A DNA stretch of 64,000 nt from Mixophyes australis (GCA_036250195.1 JAVHZZ010000004.1:253782228-253846227), one strand, 5' to 3'; positions 22,921-35,601 are shown, counted from the stretch's first letter. The notes: generated from the letters alone by a model not told the origin. Numbers and translations: made by a program.

Positions 22921-24160
22921 AAGATACTGCAGAATGTGTGAACTTAGTAATATTGCAGTACCAATGGACTTATACTGCTGTATTGGTTTTGCAAATTTGG
23001 TTATAATTATTATATATTTTTTTTTTTTAAATTTTTTATTTTTTTTTACTTTTTTTTTATTTTTTAAAAACTTGGGAATAATGGGGAAATAACTATGCCC
23101 TTAGAAGCACAGAGCACAGGACACAGCACCACTGGACTGAACAGGACACGGCACAGGAACCAGCAGCACTACGGAACTCAGCAGGACAGAGCACAGGACA
23201 CAGCACCACTGGACTGATACTGCAGAATGTGTGAACTTTGTAATATTGCAGTACCAATGGACTTATACTGCTGGATTGGTTTTGCAAATTTGGTTATAAT
23301 TATTATATATTTTTTTTTTTTTTTTACTTTTTTTTTATTTTTTAAAAACTTGGGAATAATGGGGAAATAACTATGCCCTTAGAAGCACAGAGCACAGGAC
23401 ACAGCACCACTGGACTGAACAGGACACGGCACAGGACCCAGCAGCACTACGGAACTCAGCAGGACAGAGCACAGGACACAGCACCACTGTACTGATACTG
23501 CAGAATGTGTGAACTTTGTAATATTGCAGTACCAATGGACTTATACTGCTGGATTGGTTTTGCAAATTTGGTTATAATTATATATATATTTTTTTTAATT
23601 TTTAATTGTAATTTTTTTTTTACTTTTTTTTTATTTTTTAAAAACTTGGGAATAATGGGGAAATAACTATGCCCTTAGAAGCACAGAGCACAGGACACAG
23701 CACCACTGGACTGAACAGGACACGGCACAGGACCCAGCAGCACTACGGAACTCAGCAGGACAGAGCACAGGACACAGCACCACTGGACTGATACTGCAGA
23801 ATGTGTAAACTTTGTAATATTGCAGTACCACTGGACTTTTACTGCTGAATGTGTGAACTTGGTAATATTGCAGTACCAATGGGCTTATACTGCAGGATTG
23901 GCTGTGCAAATTTTGTGGTAATTAAAAAAAATTAAATTAGTTTTTGGTATTTTTTTAAATAACTTTTTTTTATTTTTTTAAACACAGGGGAATATTGGGG
24001 AAATAACTATGCCCTTAGAAGCACAGAGCACAGGACACAGCACCACTGGACTGAACAGGACACAGCACTGGACCCAGCAGCACCACTGACCTCAGAAGGA
24101 CAGAGCACAGCACACAGCACCACTGGACTGATACTGCAGAACACAGCACAGCACAGCACA
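22921..24160 (-). repeat. Four large tandem units upstream of the transposase (possible promoter/5' UTR)
   Basis: GATACTGCAGAA anchors recur at 22923, 23216, 23494, 23790 and 24130, spacings 293, 278, 296 and 340. Each unit carries a T-rich tract, AACTTGGGAATAATGGGG and an ACAGCACCACTGGACT block. The first unit ends 13 bp before the transposase ATG, so this is the natural place for its promoter, but no TATA box can be assigned. Confidence 0.8.
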
Positions 24161-24231
24161 GCACAGTACAGCACAGCACAGAACTAAACAGCACAGCACT
24201 AGATCTACCAGGACAGAGGACCACCTAACAC

Positions 24232-24452
24232 ACCCTCCCTCTACCCTGATCAATGCCCGAGTGAAGATGGCGGCGACTAGCGGGGAATTTATAGGATCCG
24301 AGTATCGCGAGATCCGACAACGGGATTATGAGTCAGAGCCTCAGTTTCAGATTTGAATTTGGCGCCAATACCCGGATCTGTCTCGGATCCGACTCGGATC
24401 GGCAACGTTCGGGTGGGCTCGGATTTCATAAATCCGAGTGCGCTCATCCCTA
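24232..24452. repeat. hAT-1 right terminal and subterminal region
   Basis: GC-richer than the rest of the element. Contains many CGGATCCGA/ATCCGAG motifs (GGATCCGAG, AGATCCGAC, CCCGGATC, CGGATCCGAC, CTCGGATTT) and ends in the inverted terminus CATCCCTA. The CGGAT core is shared with the left end. Confidence 0.7.
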
Positions 24453-24490
24453 CTATTCTCACACTGCACTAATGCCACCCCTCTGCCGAT
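24453..24490. repeat. 28-bp minisatellite, block 2
   Basis: Short piece of the same minisatellite between the hAT-1 right end and the next LTR, beginning with the second copy of CTATTCTC. Confidence 0.85.
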
Positions 24491-25247
24491 TGTCTTGGAG
24501 CCTGAGTTTGGAATAGGCCTCGAAGCCCAGCTCTAGATAGACTAGAGGTGCGGAGTAAACGGTAGAGAGGTATTCACCAGGTATCCCCGCAAGGGAATTT
24601 GGACTTTGCTGCTCTCTAGCCACAGGTCGTGGTACTCTAAAGGGAATTAGAGCAGGGTGAGATGGCACCATGGAGTGGAGCAGGACTGCAGGACAATAAA
24701 TGTAGAGGTTCAGGTAAATGGCAGTGAACCTAAGCATTGAGGCCATTAGAAAGCGAATAGCTGGGAACAGGACTGATTATAAGGCACGAGGTTCCTCAAC
24801 AAATACCGCAGGTCTTGATAGTGGAACAGGTAACACAGGATACCAACTGAGAGGTGTGAACTGCAGAGAACTGATGCACTGAGATCCCTGGAAAGCGAAT
24901 AGCTTGAGGCTGGGACTGAATATAAGGCACAAGTTTCTTGCAATAATACCACAGGTCTCAATCGTGGAACAGGTAACACAGGATACCGATGTGCAGACAG
25001 GAGCCAGAGAGAACAGCGTCCTAACAGGTAAGAAGACCTGAAGATCTGGCAACTTAGTAGAGAAGCAGGTGCTTTAAATAGACAGAGCTGACAGACAATT
25101 AGCCAATCAAGAGAATGTAGGAAGTTTGAAAAGACCAAGTTTGTGCATGCTCAGTTCCAACCAGTAAGTGAATGCAGGGAGTGAAAACCAAGGGAAACAG
25201 GTAAAAACAGTTACCAAATTGTAGGTTAGCTGGTGCAATGTGTGACA
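24491..25247 (-). mobile_element. Probable solo LTR (757 bp) in the minisatellite
   Basis: Begins TGTC and ends TGTGACA. The flanking pentamers CCGAT and CCAAT differ at one base, so the target duplication is imperfect. Inside, a unit of about 150 bp is repeated: GAAAGCGAATAGCT, GGTAACACAGGATACC and GTGGAACAGG occur twice. Internal tandem repeats are also seen in the other LTRs of this window. Strand is inferred by analogy with the LTR at 49574. Confidence 0.6.
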
Positions 25248-25702
25248 CCAATATTGCTGCAATACCACCCCTCTGCTAAAACTGCACCAATACCACCCCT
25301 CTCCTCCCACTGCACCAATAAAAATCCTCTGCTCATACAGCACCAATACCAGCCCTCTGCCCACACTGCACCAATATCACTGTTGTCCTTGCACTATCCC
25401 AATACCACCCCTCTGCTCAAACTGCACCAATACCAACCCTCTCCTCACACTGCACCAATACCACCCCTCTGCTCAAACTGCACCAATACCAAACCTCTCC
25501 TCACACTGCACCATTACAACCCTTCTGCCCACACTTCATCAATACCACTCTGCTGCTGATACTGCACCAATACCACTTCTATGCTCATACTGCACCAATA
25601 CCACTCCTCTGCCTATACTGCACTAACACCACCTCTTTGCTCATACTGCAACAGACCTCCCCTCTCCTCATACTGTACCAATACCACCCCTCTGCTTATA
25701 AT
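25248..25702. repeat. 28-bp minisatellite, block 3
   Basis: Same unit as at 14091, variants of ACTGCACCAATACCACCCCT. Ends at the target site ATAAT of the following LTR. Confidence 0.9.
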
Positions 25703-26468
25703 TGTTATGATTCCTAGTGAATTCAGGATGCAGAAAAGGCATTTCAAAAACCAAGTGTCTTTTTTTGAGGCAAAATATGTGAACAAGGATTCAGTTCATG
25801 GAATATGCTGATTTCAGGTAGCAGAATTAACAGGTATACTTCAATACACAAGTATGAGCAAGTGTGATGAATGACAAGAATAGTCCACAGAAGTAATAGG
25901 TTCCATTAATGATTAAAATGGCAAAAACAGTTCAAAACGCAGGAACAAGTAGGTTAAGTTACCCAATTGCGAGGAGGCACGAGGAACCAGATTAGGGAGG
26001 CCGAGATCGGGATTCCAGTTAGCCATATGCACGAGGCAGTCCAGGGAAGTAGGACTAGTTGAGTCCAGTGACCAGGCAGAGGTCAGGGCATCAAGCATAC
26101 AAACAGAATCCAGTAGCCAGGCAGAGGTCAGGGTCACAAGCGTTCAAGCATAATCCGGTAAACAGGCAGAGGTCAGGGCGACAGGCAAGCAAGCAGAATC
26201 TGGTAATCAGGCAGCGAGAGACCAGACAGCAATGAAGCAAACTGGAACAGGGTATAAACAGGAGATAATCAGCAGCCAGGTATAAACAATGAACTGCACA
26301 GAACACATTTTGGGGCAGGTATATGAAGCCGTGAAACAGGTGCTGGAACTAATTAGGTAAGGAGATTAACTCCTACAGGCTAGGTGCAAAGTTCAGGGGC
26401 GAACAGCAGCATCTCTGGTGGATTTGAGCTACTGTAGCCACATACAAAATACAGGCAGAGTCCTAACA
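25703..26468. mobile_element. Solo LTR (766 bp), TSD ATAAT
   Basis: Begins TGTTATGATTCC and ends GAGTCCTAACA, an inverted terminal match of TGTTA[T/G]GA. It is flanked by perfect ATAAT copies at 25698-25702 and 26469-26473. It holds several tandem copies of a unit near 45-50 bp containing CAGGCAGAGGTCAGGG (26070-26210). No coding region, so it is a solo LTR. Its end resembles 58860-58925. Confidence 0.8.
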
Positions 26469-27955
26469 ATAATACACCAATACCTCTGCTCTGCTCACAC
26501 TGCACCATACCACCCCACTCCTCACACTGCTCCAATACCACCCCTCTGCTCACACTGCATCAATAGGACACAACTTCTCACACTGCACCAATACCACACC
26601 TCTGCACATAGTGCACCAATATTACCCTCTGCTCATACTGCACCAATACCACCCCCCTCTCAGAACGCACCAATATCACCCTCTGCCTATACTGCACCAA
26701 TACCATCCCTCTGTCCACACTGCACCAATATCATCCCTCTCCTCGCACTGCACCAATACCACCCCTCTCCCCATACTGCGCTAATACCCTCACTCTCTTC
26801 ACAATGCACCACTTCTACCCCTTTCCTCATACTGCACAAATATCACGTCTATTATCAGACAGTACCAATATCACCCCTCTGCCCATATTGCACCAATATG
26901 ACACATCTGCCCATACTGCTCCAATATTATCTATCTGACAATATTGCTCCAATACCACCTTTCTCCTCACACTACACCAATGTCACCTTTTTGCCCATAC
27001 TGCACCAATACCACCCCTATTCTAACACTTCTCTAATACCACCTCTCTGCCAATATTGCTCCAATACCACCCCTCTCCTAACACTGCACCAATACCACCA
27101 CTCTCTTCACACTGCACCAAAACCACCCCTCTGCCAATATTGCACCAATACCACCCCTCTGCCCATACTGCTCCAATACCACCTCGCTGCCCATCCTGCA
27201 CCAATACCACTCCTCTGTTCATACTGCACTAACACTACTCATCTGCCTATACTGCACTAATACCTCCGCTCTACTCACACTGCACCATACCACCCCACTC
27301 CTCACACTGCTCCAATGCCACCCCTCTTCTCATACTGCATCAATAGGACTCATCTTCTCACACTGCACCAATACCACGCCTCTGCCCATAGTGCACCAAT
27401 ATTACCCTCTGCTCATACTGCACCAATACCACCCCTCTTTTCAGAACGTACCAATTTCCCCCTCTGATCATACTGCACCAATACCATCCCTCTGCCCACA
27501 CTGCACCAATATCATCCCTCTCCTCGCACTGCACTAATACCACCCCTCTCCCCATACTGCACCAATACCCTCACTCTCCTCACAATGCACCACTACCACC
27601 TCTTTGCTCACACTGCACCAATATCACATCTATTATCAGACAGCACCAATATAACCCCTCGGCCCATACTGCACCAATATGACACATCTGCCATACTGCA
27701 CCAATAAGACATCTATGCCCATACTGCTCCAATATTATCTATCTGACAATATTGCTCCACTACCACCCCTCTCCTAACACTGCACCAATACATCCCCTCT
27801 GCCCATATTTCTCCAATACTACCTCTCTGCACATACTGAACCAATACCACTGCTCTGTTCATACTGGACTAATACCACCCTTCTGCTCACAATGCACAAT
27901 ACTGCCCCTCTCTTCACCCTACACCAATACCACCCTACTGCTCATCTGCACCTGT
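26469..27955. repeat. 28-bp minisatellite, block 4 (largest)
   Basis: About 1.49 kb of the same 28-bp repeat. A higher-order duplication is visible: 26480-26960 and 27245-27750 carry the same ordered variants (TTATCAGACAG, GACACATCTGCC, TCTGACAATATTGC). The unit length is not a multiple of three, so the long open frames here change frame every unit and are not genes. Confidence 0.9.
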
Positions 27956-28579
27956 ATTAAGGTGGCTGGTTCCTGGGGAGAAGGCAGCCACCAGGAAGTA
28001 GTCAAATGTGCCTGGGAAACCGAGCTCCTAAATTCCCACCCCCTGCCAGGTGAATAATATATAAGTTAATAAAAAAAATAGTAGGTGAAACAATAGATAA
28101 AGACATGAGGCTGACCCATTAGGCCACCGTCCTCCTGGGAAAAGTCCTGGTAAGGGCTATAGCTAATCTTCCCCTCTTAATCATTAATCCTCATGAGCCT
28201 ATTTCATTACGTAGGCCTGGAGATACAGCCCCATCAGACCCATTGTCAACCAGAACCTGCAAGCACAACAACTCTCTCAAAGTAAATTATTTTACTTGAT
28301 GGGAAGAGACTTTTCTCTTTAAACTAATGGTCCTCTATATTCCTAGTATAACTGGTGCTAGGATAGAAGTTATTTTAGAGTCTCTCCAAACCAGGCTCTC
28401 TATAATCTATCTATTGGTGAACACAGAGCAAATAACCCGTTTAGAACCCTTTAAAGACTCTTGATTTTGGCAAACAATTTAATAGATAATATAGAATTGG
28501 GGTGGTACTCATGTAATGCATAAGCACTTAGGAGTGTAGAATACCCCTCTAGATCAAAAATACTATATATCCTGTTTAA
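27956..28579. other. No recognisable gene
   Basis: Mixed sequence between the minisatellite and an L1 fragment. Includes a palindromic-looking CCTGGGAAAAGTCCTGG area near 28135. It may be the degraded 5' part of the L1 fragment. Nothing assignable. Confidence 0.35.
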
Positions 28580-29830
28580 AGGATGAGGAAAACAGTTTGC
28601 CTGAAGAGGCAAGGGTCTTAGGATGGCCCAGTCACATCTGTTTCGTCCTAAGTTAAGAGGCGGCCTTGCAGCCCCTGACCTGGAAATCTACCAACAAGCT
28701 GCGAGGCTTGATCAACTTAAGGATTGGACAGCTCCCCACCCTCGCAAACCATGGGTCTCTATTGAAACCCACATAGTTTCCATGCTCCCAATAGAAGAAT
28801 TGATTTAGTTGGAGGGGAGGCCTAGGCCAGCCACTGTGACCAGCTTGCATAGTGTCAAAGAAAATTAATCCTTAGCTAGTTAGTGAGGCAGTTCAGGACT
28901 TTTCCCTTCCCTCTCCCATTCCTCTATTTTTGCGGTGACATCTCTAATCCCGTACCTGCCCCTGGATTATTGTATCTCCCAGGGAGTCACTACGGTCTCA
29001 GACCTTTTTGAGCAGGGTATCATGGTACTGTTCTCCTCTCTTCAGAAGCACTTCCAGATCCCTGCCTCTGACTTCAACAAATACCTTCCAGTCACAACAG
29101 TCCTGTCCATCTCTACTATACCCCCCTCCACCCCCCCGCCACTAGTGAAGATCCTGATTTACGCACGTTCCCATGCTGGGGGCATATCCGCCTGGTACCA
29201 GTGTCTCCTGAAATCGCCGAGCACAGTAAGCTGCAAGCCCAAGTGCAATGGGAATCTGATCTTGGTCACCCCCTGGCAGAGGAGATTGTGAACATATTTT
29301 CAAGAATATATAAAAAATGTCGAAATGTATTAATCACTCGGAGATGCTTATTAGAATGGTCCAGAGGCTATATTACACTCCAGTTAAATTACATTAAATT
29401 TGCCCCACAGTATTCCAGTCCTGTTAAAGAGAGTGTGGTGGAAGCTGGAACTCTCTTCCACATTTTCTGGACTTACCCTAAAATTAAAGCTTTATGGGAC
29501 GAAGTGTTTGGACTAATCTGACAAGTAACTTCATTAGCTATCGCACCACTACCATCTCTGGCTCTTCTCCATCTATGCCCGCCTGATTTCCTGTCTCACC
29601 ATCGGCATGTCGTGGGGCATATTTTTATCACCACTGCAGCGGCTATCGCTCACCAGTGGAATAATCTGGCTCCCCCGCCTCTCTCCAAAATAATAGCAAA
29701 GACTCAGCATAGTTACATGATGGAAATTTTTGGCTTCAAGTATTCCACTTTAGCGTCTCCCCCCCCCCCCCCTCCCCCCCAGATGATAGTGGTTAACCTG
29801 GTCTGACTATTATACTACTCATATGGTTGT
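28580..29830 (+). pseudogene. L1 ORF2 C-terminal fragment (copy C), 5'-truncated
   Basis: Plus-strand L1 remnant. RGGLAAPDLEIYQQAARLDQL (28660-28720) matches the L1 motif GGLGLPDL..YY.AA.L.Q. FLEQG-like text near 29000, VQWESDLGHPLAEE near 29240, then GTLFHIFWTYPKIKALWDEV (29440-29510) match the C-terminal cysteine region, with the cysteines lost. IAHQWNNLAPPPL follows near 29650. At least three frame changes. The 3' end carries a C/T-rich run (29758-29780). Confidence 0.8.
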
Positions 29831-30339
29831 GGCCTCGTTCCATAGGTGCATTTTCCTGTCATTTGAACTGTGATTGTTTGTCTATACATTTATCTTATGG
29901 AAAATTTTATAAAACTTCTTTTGAGTTCAAAAAAGATGGGCAAAGGCTACTATATCTTTGCAAGCAATGGTGGGTCCTTTGTCATTTTTGCAGTGTAATT
30001 AGTAATCTTTTTCAAGGCAAAATATGCATACATATACATTTTTTGAAATTGCAAAGTAATCAAATATAGAGAACATGAATAGTTTAGTGAAAGGCAAAGG
30101 TAGAACCCCCTCTGTAATGATTCTGACCATTTCCTGTGTTACAGTGGTCACATTTCATTAACTACTGTAACCACATAAGCAGAGGCTATTATGGTAATTT
30201 AGACTTCTAGATTCTTTGTAGGTTGAAATTCTCATGCTCTGACATGTATATAGGTAATAGAGGTAATTTGTGAAGCTTTGGTTTTTGCGTTAGTGCATCT
30301 AGATGGTCCACCCAGAGCTTTCTCTGGTGTACTCTTAAG
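29831..30339. other. No recognisable gene or repeat
   Basis: AT-rich, without terminal motifs, tandem repeats or coding motifs that I can recognise. Possibly 3' untranslated sequence of the preceding L1. Confidence 0.35.
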
Positions 30340-31385
30340 CTATGCTCTTGGGTGATGCCCTCAGCAAGCTAAAGTATTTCTAGGTGTGTGGAGAAGTGGT
30401 AAAATCTGTAGAGGCAAACCATGCAAAAATGTAAACATCAGAACAAAGTCCAACCTCCCACCACATTTCAGGCACTTACCTCCGGTCCCACTAGAGTGCA
30501 GCTTCCTCCATGACTCCAGCAATGGGCTCTCTCTGCTTGCAGATTATATTGGCTGTATTCTACAGGCAAGCAGCACTTTCACATTCAATGCTTGCGGTCA
30601 TGTGACCCCTGGTCCTAGGAATGTGAATTCAAACCAGGATTAGTATTTAAACAGCTTCTGAACACTAACTCAACGTGTTCTCAACCACAGCTACTGGCTC
30701 CATAGTCTCTGAATTATCTTTTCTTGTCTTTCTCCTATGGTTAACTCTTTGTTTGACCTCATCTAGAATTGACCACGCTCTTCGCTCTTGGATTCTGAAC
30801 TAACATCTTGTAAGTCCGCTCATATACCAGATCTTGAATTGTTGACCTACACTCTTGGGGGTAAATGTATCAAGCTGAGAGTTTTGTGGCGGGCTTGAAA
30901 AGTGGAGAAGTTGCCTATAGCAACCAATCAGATTCTAGCTATCATTTTGTAGAATGTGCTAAATAAATTATAGCTAGATATGATTCGTTTTTCAAACCCC
31001 CCGGAAAATTCTCAGCTTGACACATTTACCCCTTGGAGTCTGAATTGGCACCTCGCAATTCCACTCATGTACCAGACCTTGGATTGTTGACTTTCGCTAT
31101 TGTTTTATCATGTGCTTCCACTACTATCTCCTGTCATCATGCAGGAAGGCAGTTCAGAGGGCTGCAAAGTCCATATCACCTTGCTGTGGTTCTTGGTGAA
31201 AACTGGGGTGCTTGTTAGACTGTTCTCCTCCATCCTGCTAGAGCTAGATCTGGCTGATATTTTAAATTCAGCTTTGTTGCAATTTGTCTTGACACCAATA
31301 TAGAACCACTCTATTCAATAAATAAAAATTCTGTTACTCTCCTAAAAATACTTATTTGTTAATCAAGAGAGTGAAGGGATGTTAT
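30340..31385 (+). mobile_element. LTR-like sequence interrupted by a MITE
   Basis: Contains a TATA-like TATTTAAACAGC near 30645 and an AATAAATAAAAATTC polyadenylation-like signal near 31315, the spacing and base pattern of a gypsy-type LTR. The stretch before the MITE (30788-30850) and after it (31035-31090) is an imperfect direct repeat (CATATACCAGATCTTG and CATGTACCAGACCTTG). Exact LTR ends and a target duplication were not found. Confidence 0.35.
30857..31032. mobile_element. Palindromic MITE, relative of the one at 2141
   Basis: Starts GGGGTAAATGTATCAAGCTG and ends with the complement CAGCTTGACACATTTACCCC. The left arm has GTTGCCTATAGCAACC; the right arm has lost that stretch. About 176 bp. 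Confidence 0.8.
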
Positions 31386-31660
31386 GACTGTTTTTACTAC
31401 ATGCGTCACTTTCGTGTTTTGGAAGCTTTGTTTTACATTGGGCAAAATGTGCTTTGAGATGCATGTACTTACTTCTTTCTTTGTCCTGACCATATTCTTC
31501 CATCAACTGAAAGAAACTGTTCCTTTGCCAAGTCACCATCTTGCTTTCATAAACCTATGCGCCTCAGTGGGAATATAGGTGCACTTGCACAAATCAATGA
31601 AAACTGCACCACACAAGGAAAATTATATTTATATTGTACTGAACCACTACATCACATGTA

Positions 31661-31663
<3 letters not shown>

Positions 31664-31703
<40 letters not shown>
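31664..31703. repeat. (TA)n microsatellite
   Basis: Uninterrupted AT dinucleotide run of about 40 bp. Confidence 0.95.
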
Positions 31704-31705
<2 letters not shown>

Positions 31706-34119
31706 TTAAATATATTATTTTTGTTATCAGTCACACAAAATACAGAAATCTGCACATATTTACATTTATGTCACATTCATTTTAACAAAGACGGGATTTA
31801 CATTTTATGTTTTAGAAACATCTTTTTTTTTTTTACATATTAAATATTGATTTGTAATCTGTATGTAAAGTATTTCACAAATATTTAATGTCTTTATTTT
31901 ATGCAACTGTATAACCAATTTTTAATGCATTATGTACATTTATAATGAGATTTTCTCCCTGCAGAACCATTTTGTTCCTAATATTATGTTTGTTTGAGAA
32001 TCCTGGGGCCATTGTTTATGTGATTTCTTTGTTTGATGGTTCCTTGGTACACATGTATTAGCTATCAGGAAGACTGAACTCTACAGAATTTTCCACATTA
32101 TACAGTTATGAATGTATAAACCATAACAAATGAAGTAGATGTAGTAGGATGATGTGGTATGACCTTTTTATGCTTTTTGCTTGAAACAAACAAAAACCTT
32201 TCAAGATATGGCATTATGTAGACTTGGAAGCTTACAGCGTAGATATATGCAACTTGAAATAGTACGGCAAATGGGTACATTTTTGTTAGACACTCTTAAA
32301 GTGTATCCTAAGATTAAAGTTGATAACATTGTGTCCCTCTAGGCTGCTACTGGCATAATTGGGTAGACAGAAATACGTGTGGTCCTCCTGAATTTGGCAG
32401 TACCAGCACTAGGCTTTGCCAGCCAGGGCTGATGTCAATATAGGAGAAATTAATGAAGTGTCAGGTCTTCCTGCTATAGTACCAAACCAGCCCTAAGCCA
32501 GTCAGCACAAGGCTACATACCGTAAATTTTAGGCCCCCAGGTTTAAACAGCCCCATGCTGAAGAGCACTAGGACTCTCCCAATGAAGCACTTGGTCATGC
32601 CAGAGTGCCCAGGTCTGATGTATCTACTTTATTAGAGCAATTTCCAGGTCTGAGTAGCAGATTGAGTACCTTTCATGCCACATCTCAAATGAGAATAACC
32701 CCTTACCTTTTAAATACTGTAATAGGGATAGGCATCAAGCTCTGTGTGGTGAAATTAACTGACCACTGTTTCACCCTCATCAGAACCAGTATACAGAGAT
32801 CACGGGCCAGAGAGAAATAGTGACTAACAGTAGGAATCACAGTGAAGCAATTTTGCTTGCCTTGGATGCACCAATGTGTAATGCTTTTTATCCTATTTAT
32901 TGGTAGTTATATGTGACAAAGTATTGTAGGTCAAAAGTGAGCAGGATCTGGGCATGCAACACTTTGGCTTGTAGCAGGATTTGTCAATGGATTACCCCAT
33001 CCCACCTGTCCAATTTAAATTGCATCCGGTTACCCAACGGCCTAGACAACTACCTGAGTTTCTATAGTCTGGACCTTATGTTCCTAAATTTCAAGATTTC
33101 TCATCCAATTGAGATTCACCTTGTATGATTTTAGCATAATTATATGCACTGGTATTAAGATTGAAATTTGGCACATGCCACAACATTGTGGTGTAATAAG
33201 CATCAGAATAGTATAATGTTGTATTGCATGTTACACAATCTATTTCTTTCTTTAAAACACCATTTTATTTTTGTGCCAACTTTTGTTACTCTCCCATAAC
33301 TTTTGCTCTAACAAGTTTCAATATCCTGCTGCATTTGGTCATCTTTGTCTTCATCGCTTGGCATGCAATGCAAGAACAGTAATTTAATCATCAGCATACC
33401 AAGCAGCACTGTATTAGTGGGGATTCAGAAGCATTGTTTTGCTAGGGGAATTAAGGAGGATGTCAGCCAGATGGATTACAACTAAAAAGAATATTGCAAA
33501 CTAACTAATTCATTATTTTCCTCACCACACCCAGAGTAATCACATTGATCTATAGGTGTTTTAACCACTACTAAGTGGGCAGAAAGTAATTACCAGTAGT
33601 CATAGACTGGTACATGAAATTAAAATCAGTTTTGTGCATTTCAGTTGCTGGACATCTGTACTACAGCTGTACCTATGCTGTCCTGAATGGACAGTACTAA
33701 ATTGCTGTCAGCTGTGCCCACAGGGGGTCATGCAGAGTTGAATTCTGTGTATGTTGCATGTTTTGCAATGCACAAGCTCAGAAAAGAGGTGCACGCGATT
33801 GATGCAAAGTTGATGAATCTCAGATGTATTGACCCTTACAATTGAGAGGGGGGATAATAACAAGAATGGGCGTTTCGACATCCCACAATATACAGTAAGA
33901 TCTCATAAAAGTAGACTATGTATCGGACATTCCAACACGCATAGGTAAGTATCTCTAACCAATACAACTTTAGTACAAGGAAACAGGGAAGCATTTTTCT
34001 TATCAACTTTAATATTCATTTTATTTTACAGATCACGTGACAGAGGGTAGGAGGGGGGCATGACAATGTCATTGCGACACTAAAGCTCCGCCCCTACCAA
34101 AAAATACAGAAATTCAAGG
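31704..34119. other. No recognisable gene or repeat
   Basis: About 2.4 kb of AT-rich sequence with short open frames only (longest about 71 codons, none with a family motif). No terminal repeats were seen. It is the longest stretch of apparently unique DNA in the window. Confidence 0.4.
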
Positions 34120-34122
34120 TAT

Positions 34123-34290
34123 CGAATAGAGGGGGTGGGGCTTAATGGCGCAATTAAGCCCCGTCCCCCGCTATTCAATGCAGTGATTTTTGGCATTTTA
34201 CAGGGTCCGGGAGGTTTGCCTACTCTTCCTGGAGTGCGGGAGGACTCCCCGAAATTCTGGGAGAGTAGGCAAGTATGATATATATATATG
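34123..34290. repeat. Two adjacent imperfect palindromes, MITE-like
   Basis: GAATAGAGGGGGTGGGGCTT (34123 on) pairs with AAGCCCCGTCCCCCGCTATTC ending near 34176. Then GGTTTGCCTACTCTTCC pairs loosely with GGGAGAGTAGGCAAG ending near 34276. Both look like remnants of foldback elements. Confidence 0.55.
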
Positions 34291-34962
34291 TAACACCCCC
34301 TTCTGTATTATGCATTGCGAGGGTGTATATACATTGAAGGATGCAGATGCTTCTCACCTCTGTACTTGGTTCTCAGTGCCTCCACCCGAATCGCTGCTTT
34401 CTCTTCTGGGGGGTGTTCTAAAGATACACCAGGGGGAGATTCGGGAAACCACCTGTCGAATGTTAACCCCAGTATACACACTAATAGCAAATAGGTAAAT
34501 TAACCAGTTACTTATCTGCACCAGTGTGTGTCACAGGTCTGAAGTTGATTATCTCCAAAATGGCTGACTTGCAAAATGTCCTTCTTCAGATGTTCATGCA
34601 AACCTCCTCCTACAGCTTCAAACTGTGACTTCCCAGCAGATTCTGTTCACCACTCCACTCTGCTCTGATATGCCTCAAGACTGTCTGTTCTCTCTGCTCA
34701 GACCACCAATCCAGTGCCCTTCTGTCTAGAGTCACCTATCTGGAGTTGTCACACACCCCAGTCTCTCTCAGGGTGCTACTCTCTCTCCCTCCTCCCCCGC
34801 TCTCTGGTTTCTCAGTCTTGTTAGGCTCCAACCTCTTTTCACAGTAGCCTTGTGGGAGATGTAGTTTCTCTTCCCGGACTGGTAAATGACAATATCCATC
34901 TCTTTTCTTAATGATGCAATTGTGATTAGCCCCTTGGTGCTCCAGCTGCACCATCCCCAGGG

Positions 34963-34967
<5 letters not shown>
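34291..34967. other. Unassigned, possibly an LTR fragment
   Basis: Starts near TGTAACACCCCC and includes GTCACACACCCC near 34747, pyrimidine-rich stretches and CACCAATCC-type text. No paired ends found. No gene. Confidence 0.25.
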
Positions 34968-35002
<35 letters not shown>

Positions 35003-35027
35003 TATTTATATCTATATACACACATAT

Positions 35028-35071
<44 letters not shown>

Positions 35072-35095
35072 CTATATATATATATAAATATATGT
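34968..35095. repeat. Compound (TA)n / (CA)n microsatellite
   Basis: TATATA runs with ACACACAT interruptions over about 125 bp. Confidence 0.95.
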
Positions 35096-35601
35096 AGCGT
35101 AACTAAAGATATGTTCCTATTTTATTCAATACATTTAAGCTCACAAGCCAGCGCCTATACTTACATCTGTGCTTTAAACATCACTGAAACACAAATCATG
35201 TATTGTCACCTCACTTCTAACATGTGCTGACTACAGCGTTGTTCTTTTTCATACTACTAAAGAGAAAAGTAAAAAAGAGCACATGCACCTTTTCACCTAA
35301 GCAGTTCACCTAAATGCAGAGGGAAAGGGGTGTTTTTCACACAAACAGAAGTATCTCCTGTTGGATTAACTCCATTTATGCACAGGCCACATAGTCGAGC
35401 AAGATATTGTTGTCCAGCACCTTTATTTTCTACTTTCTTGCTTGAAAATGATATGATGTGATAGTCATGATCTATTATGTTTGCTCCACTACCCCCTCCA
35501 AACACTTACCTAATTACTTGTGGTTCTCCTCACTGTCCTCTGGTTCCTCTCATTGCTTCAGCAGGCAGCAGGTGTTCTTCTGTGACTGTAGTGCGGGTGC
35601 A

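Larger units (their letters stand above)
14613..24452 (-). mobile_element. hAT DNA transposon (hAT-1), 9,840 bp, potentially recent
   Basis: The ends are TAGGGATGTGCAC (left) and the inverted TAGGGATGAGCGC (right), flanked by a perfect 8-bp duplication CTATTCTC (14605-14612 and 24453-24460), the hallmark of hAT insertion. It encodes one transposase on the minus strand (22908-19913). The 5' side of the gene carries four large tandem units. The 3' side carries an unusually long satellite array (14929-17690) and transposase-derived repeats. It interrupts a minisatellite, so the pre-insertion sequence is easy to reconstruct. The gene needs one frame change in a C8 tract; otherwise it is open. Confidence 0.95.

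Noticed and set aside
26418..27260. 280-codon plus-strand open frame
   Set aside because: It is the 28-bp minisatellite read through. The frame rotates every unit and the protein is a cycle of the same dipeptides, so it is not a gene.
31704..34119. A host gene in the longest unassigned stretch
   Set aside because: No open frame beyond about 71 codons, no splice-bounded motif and no recognisable family. I cannot support an exon.
34886..35230. Tyr/Ile-rich plus-strand frame
   Set aside because: It translates an AT microsatellite.
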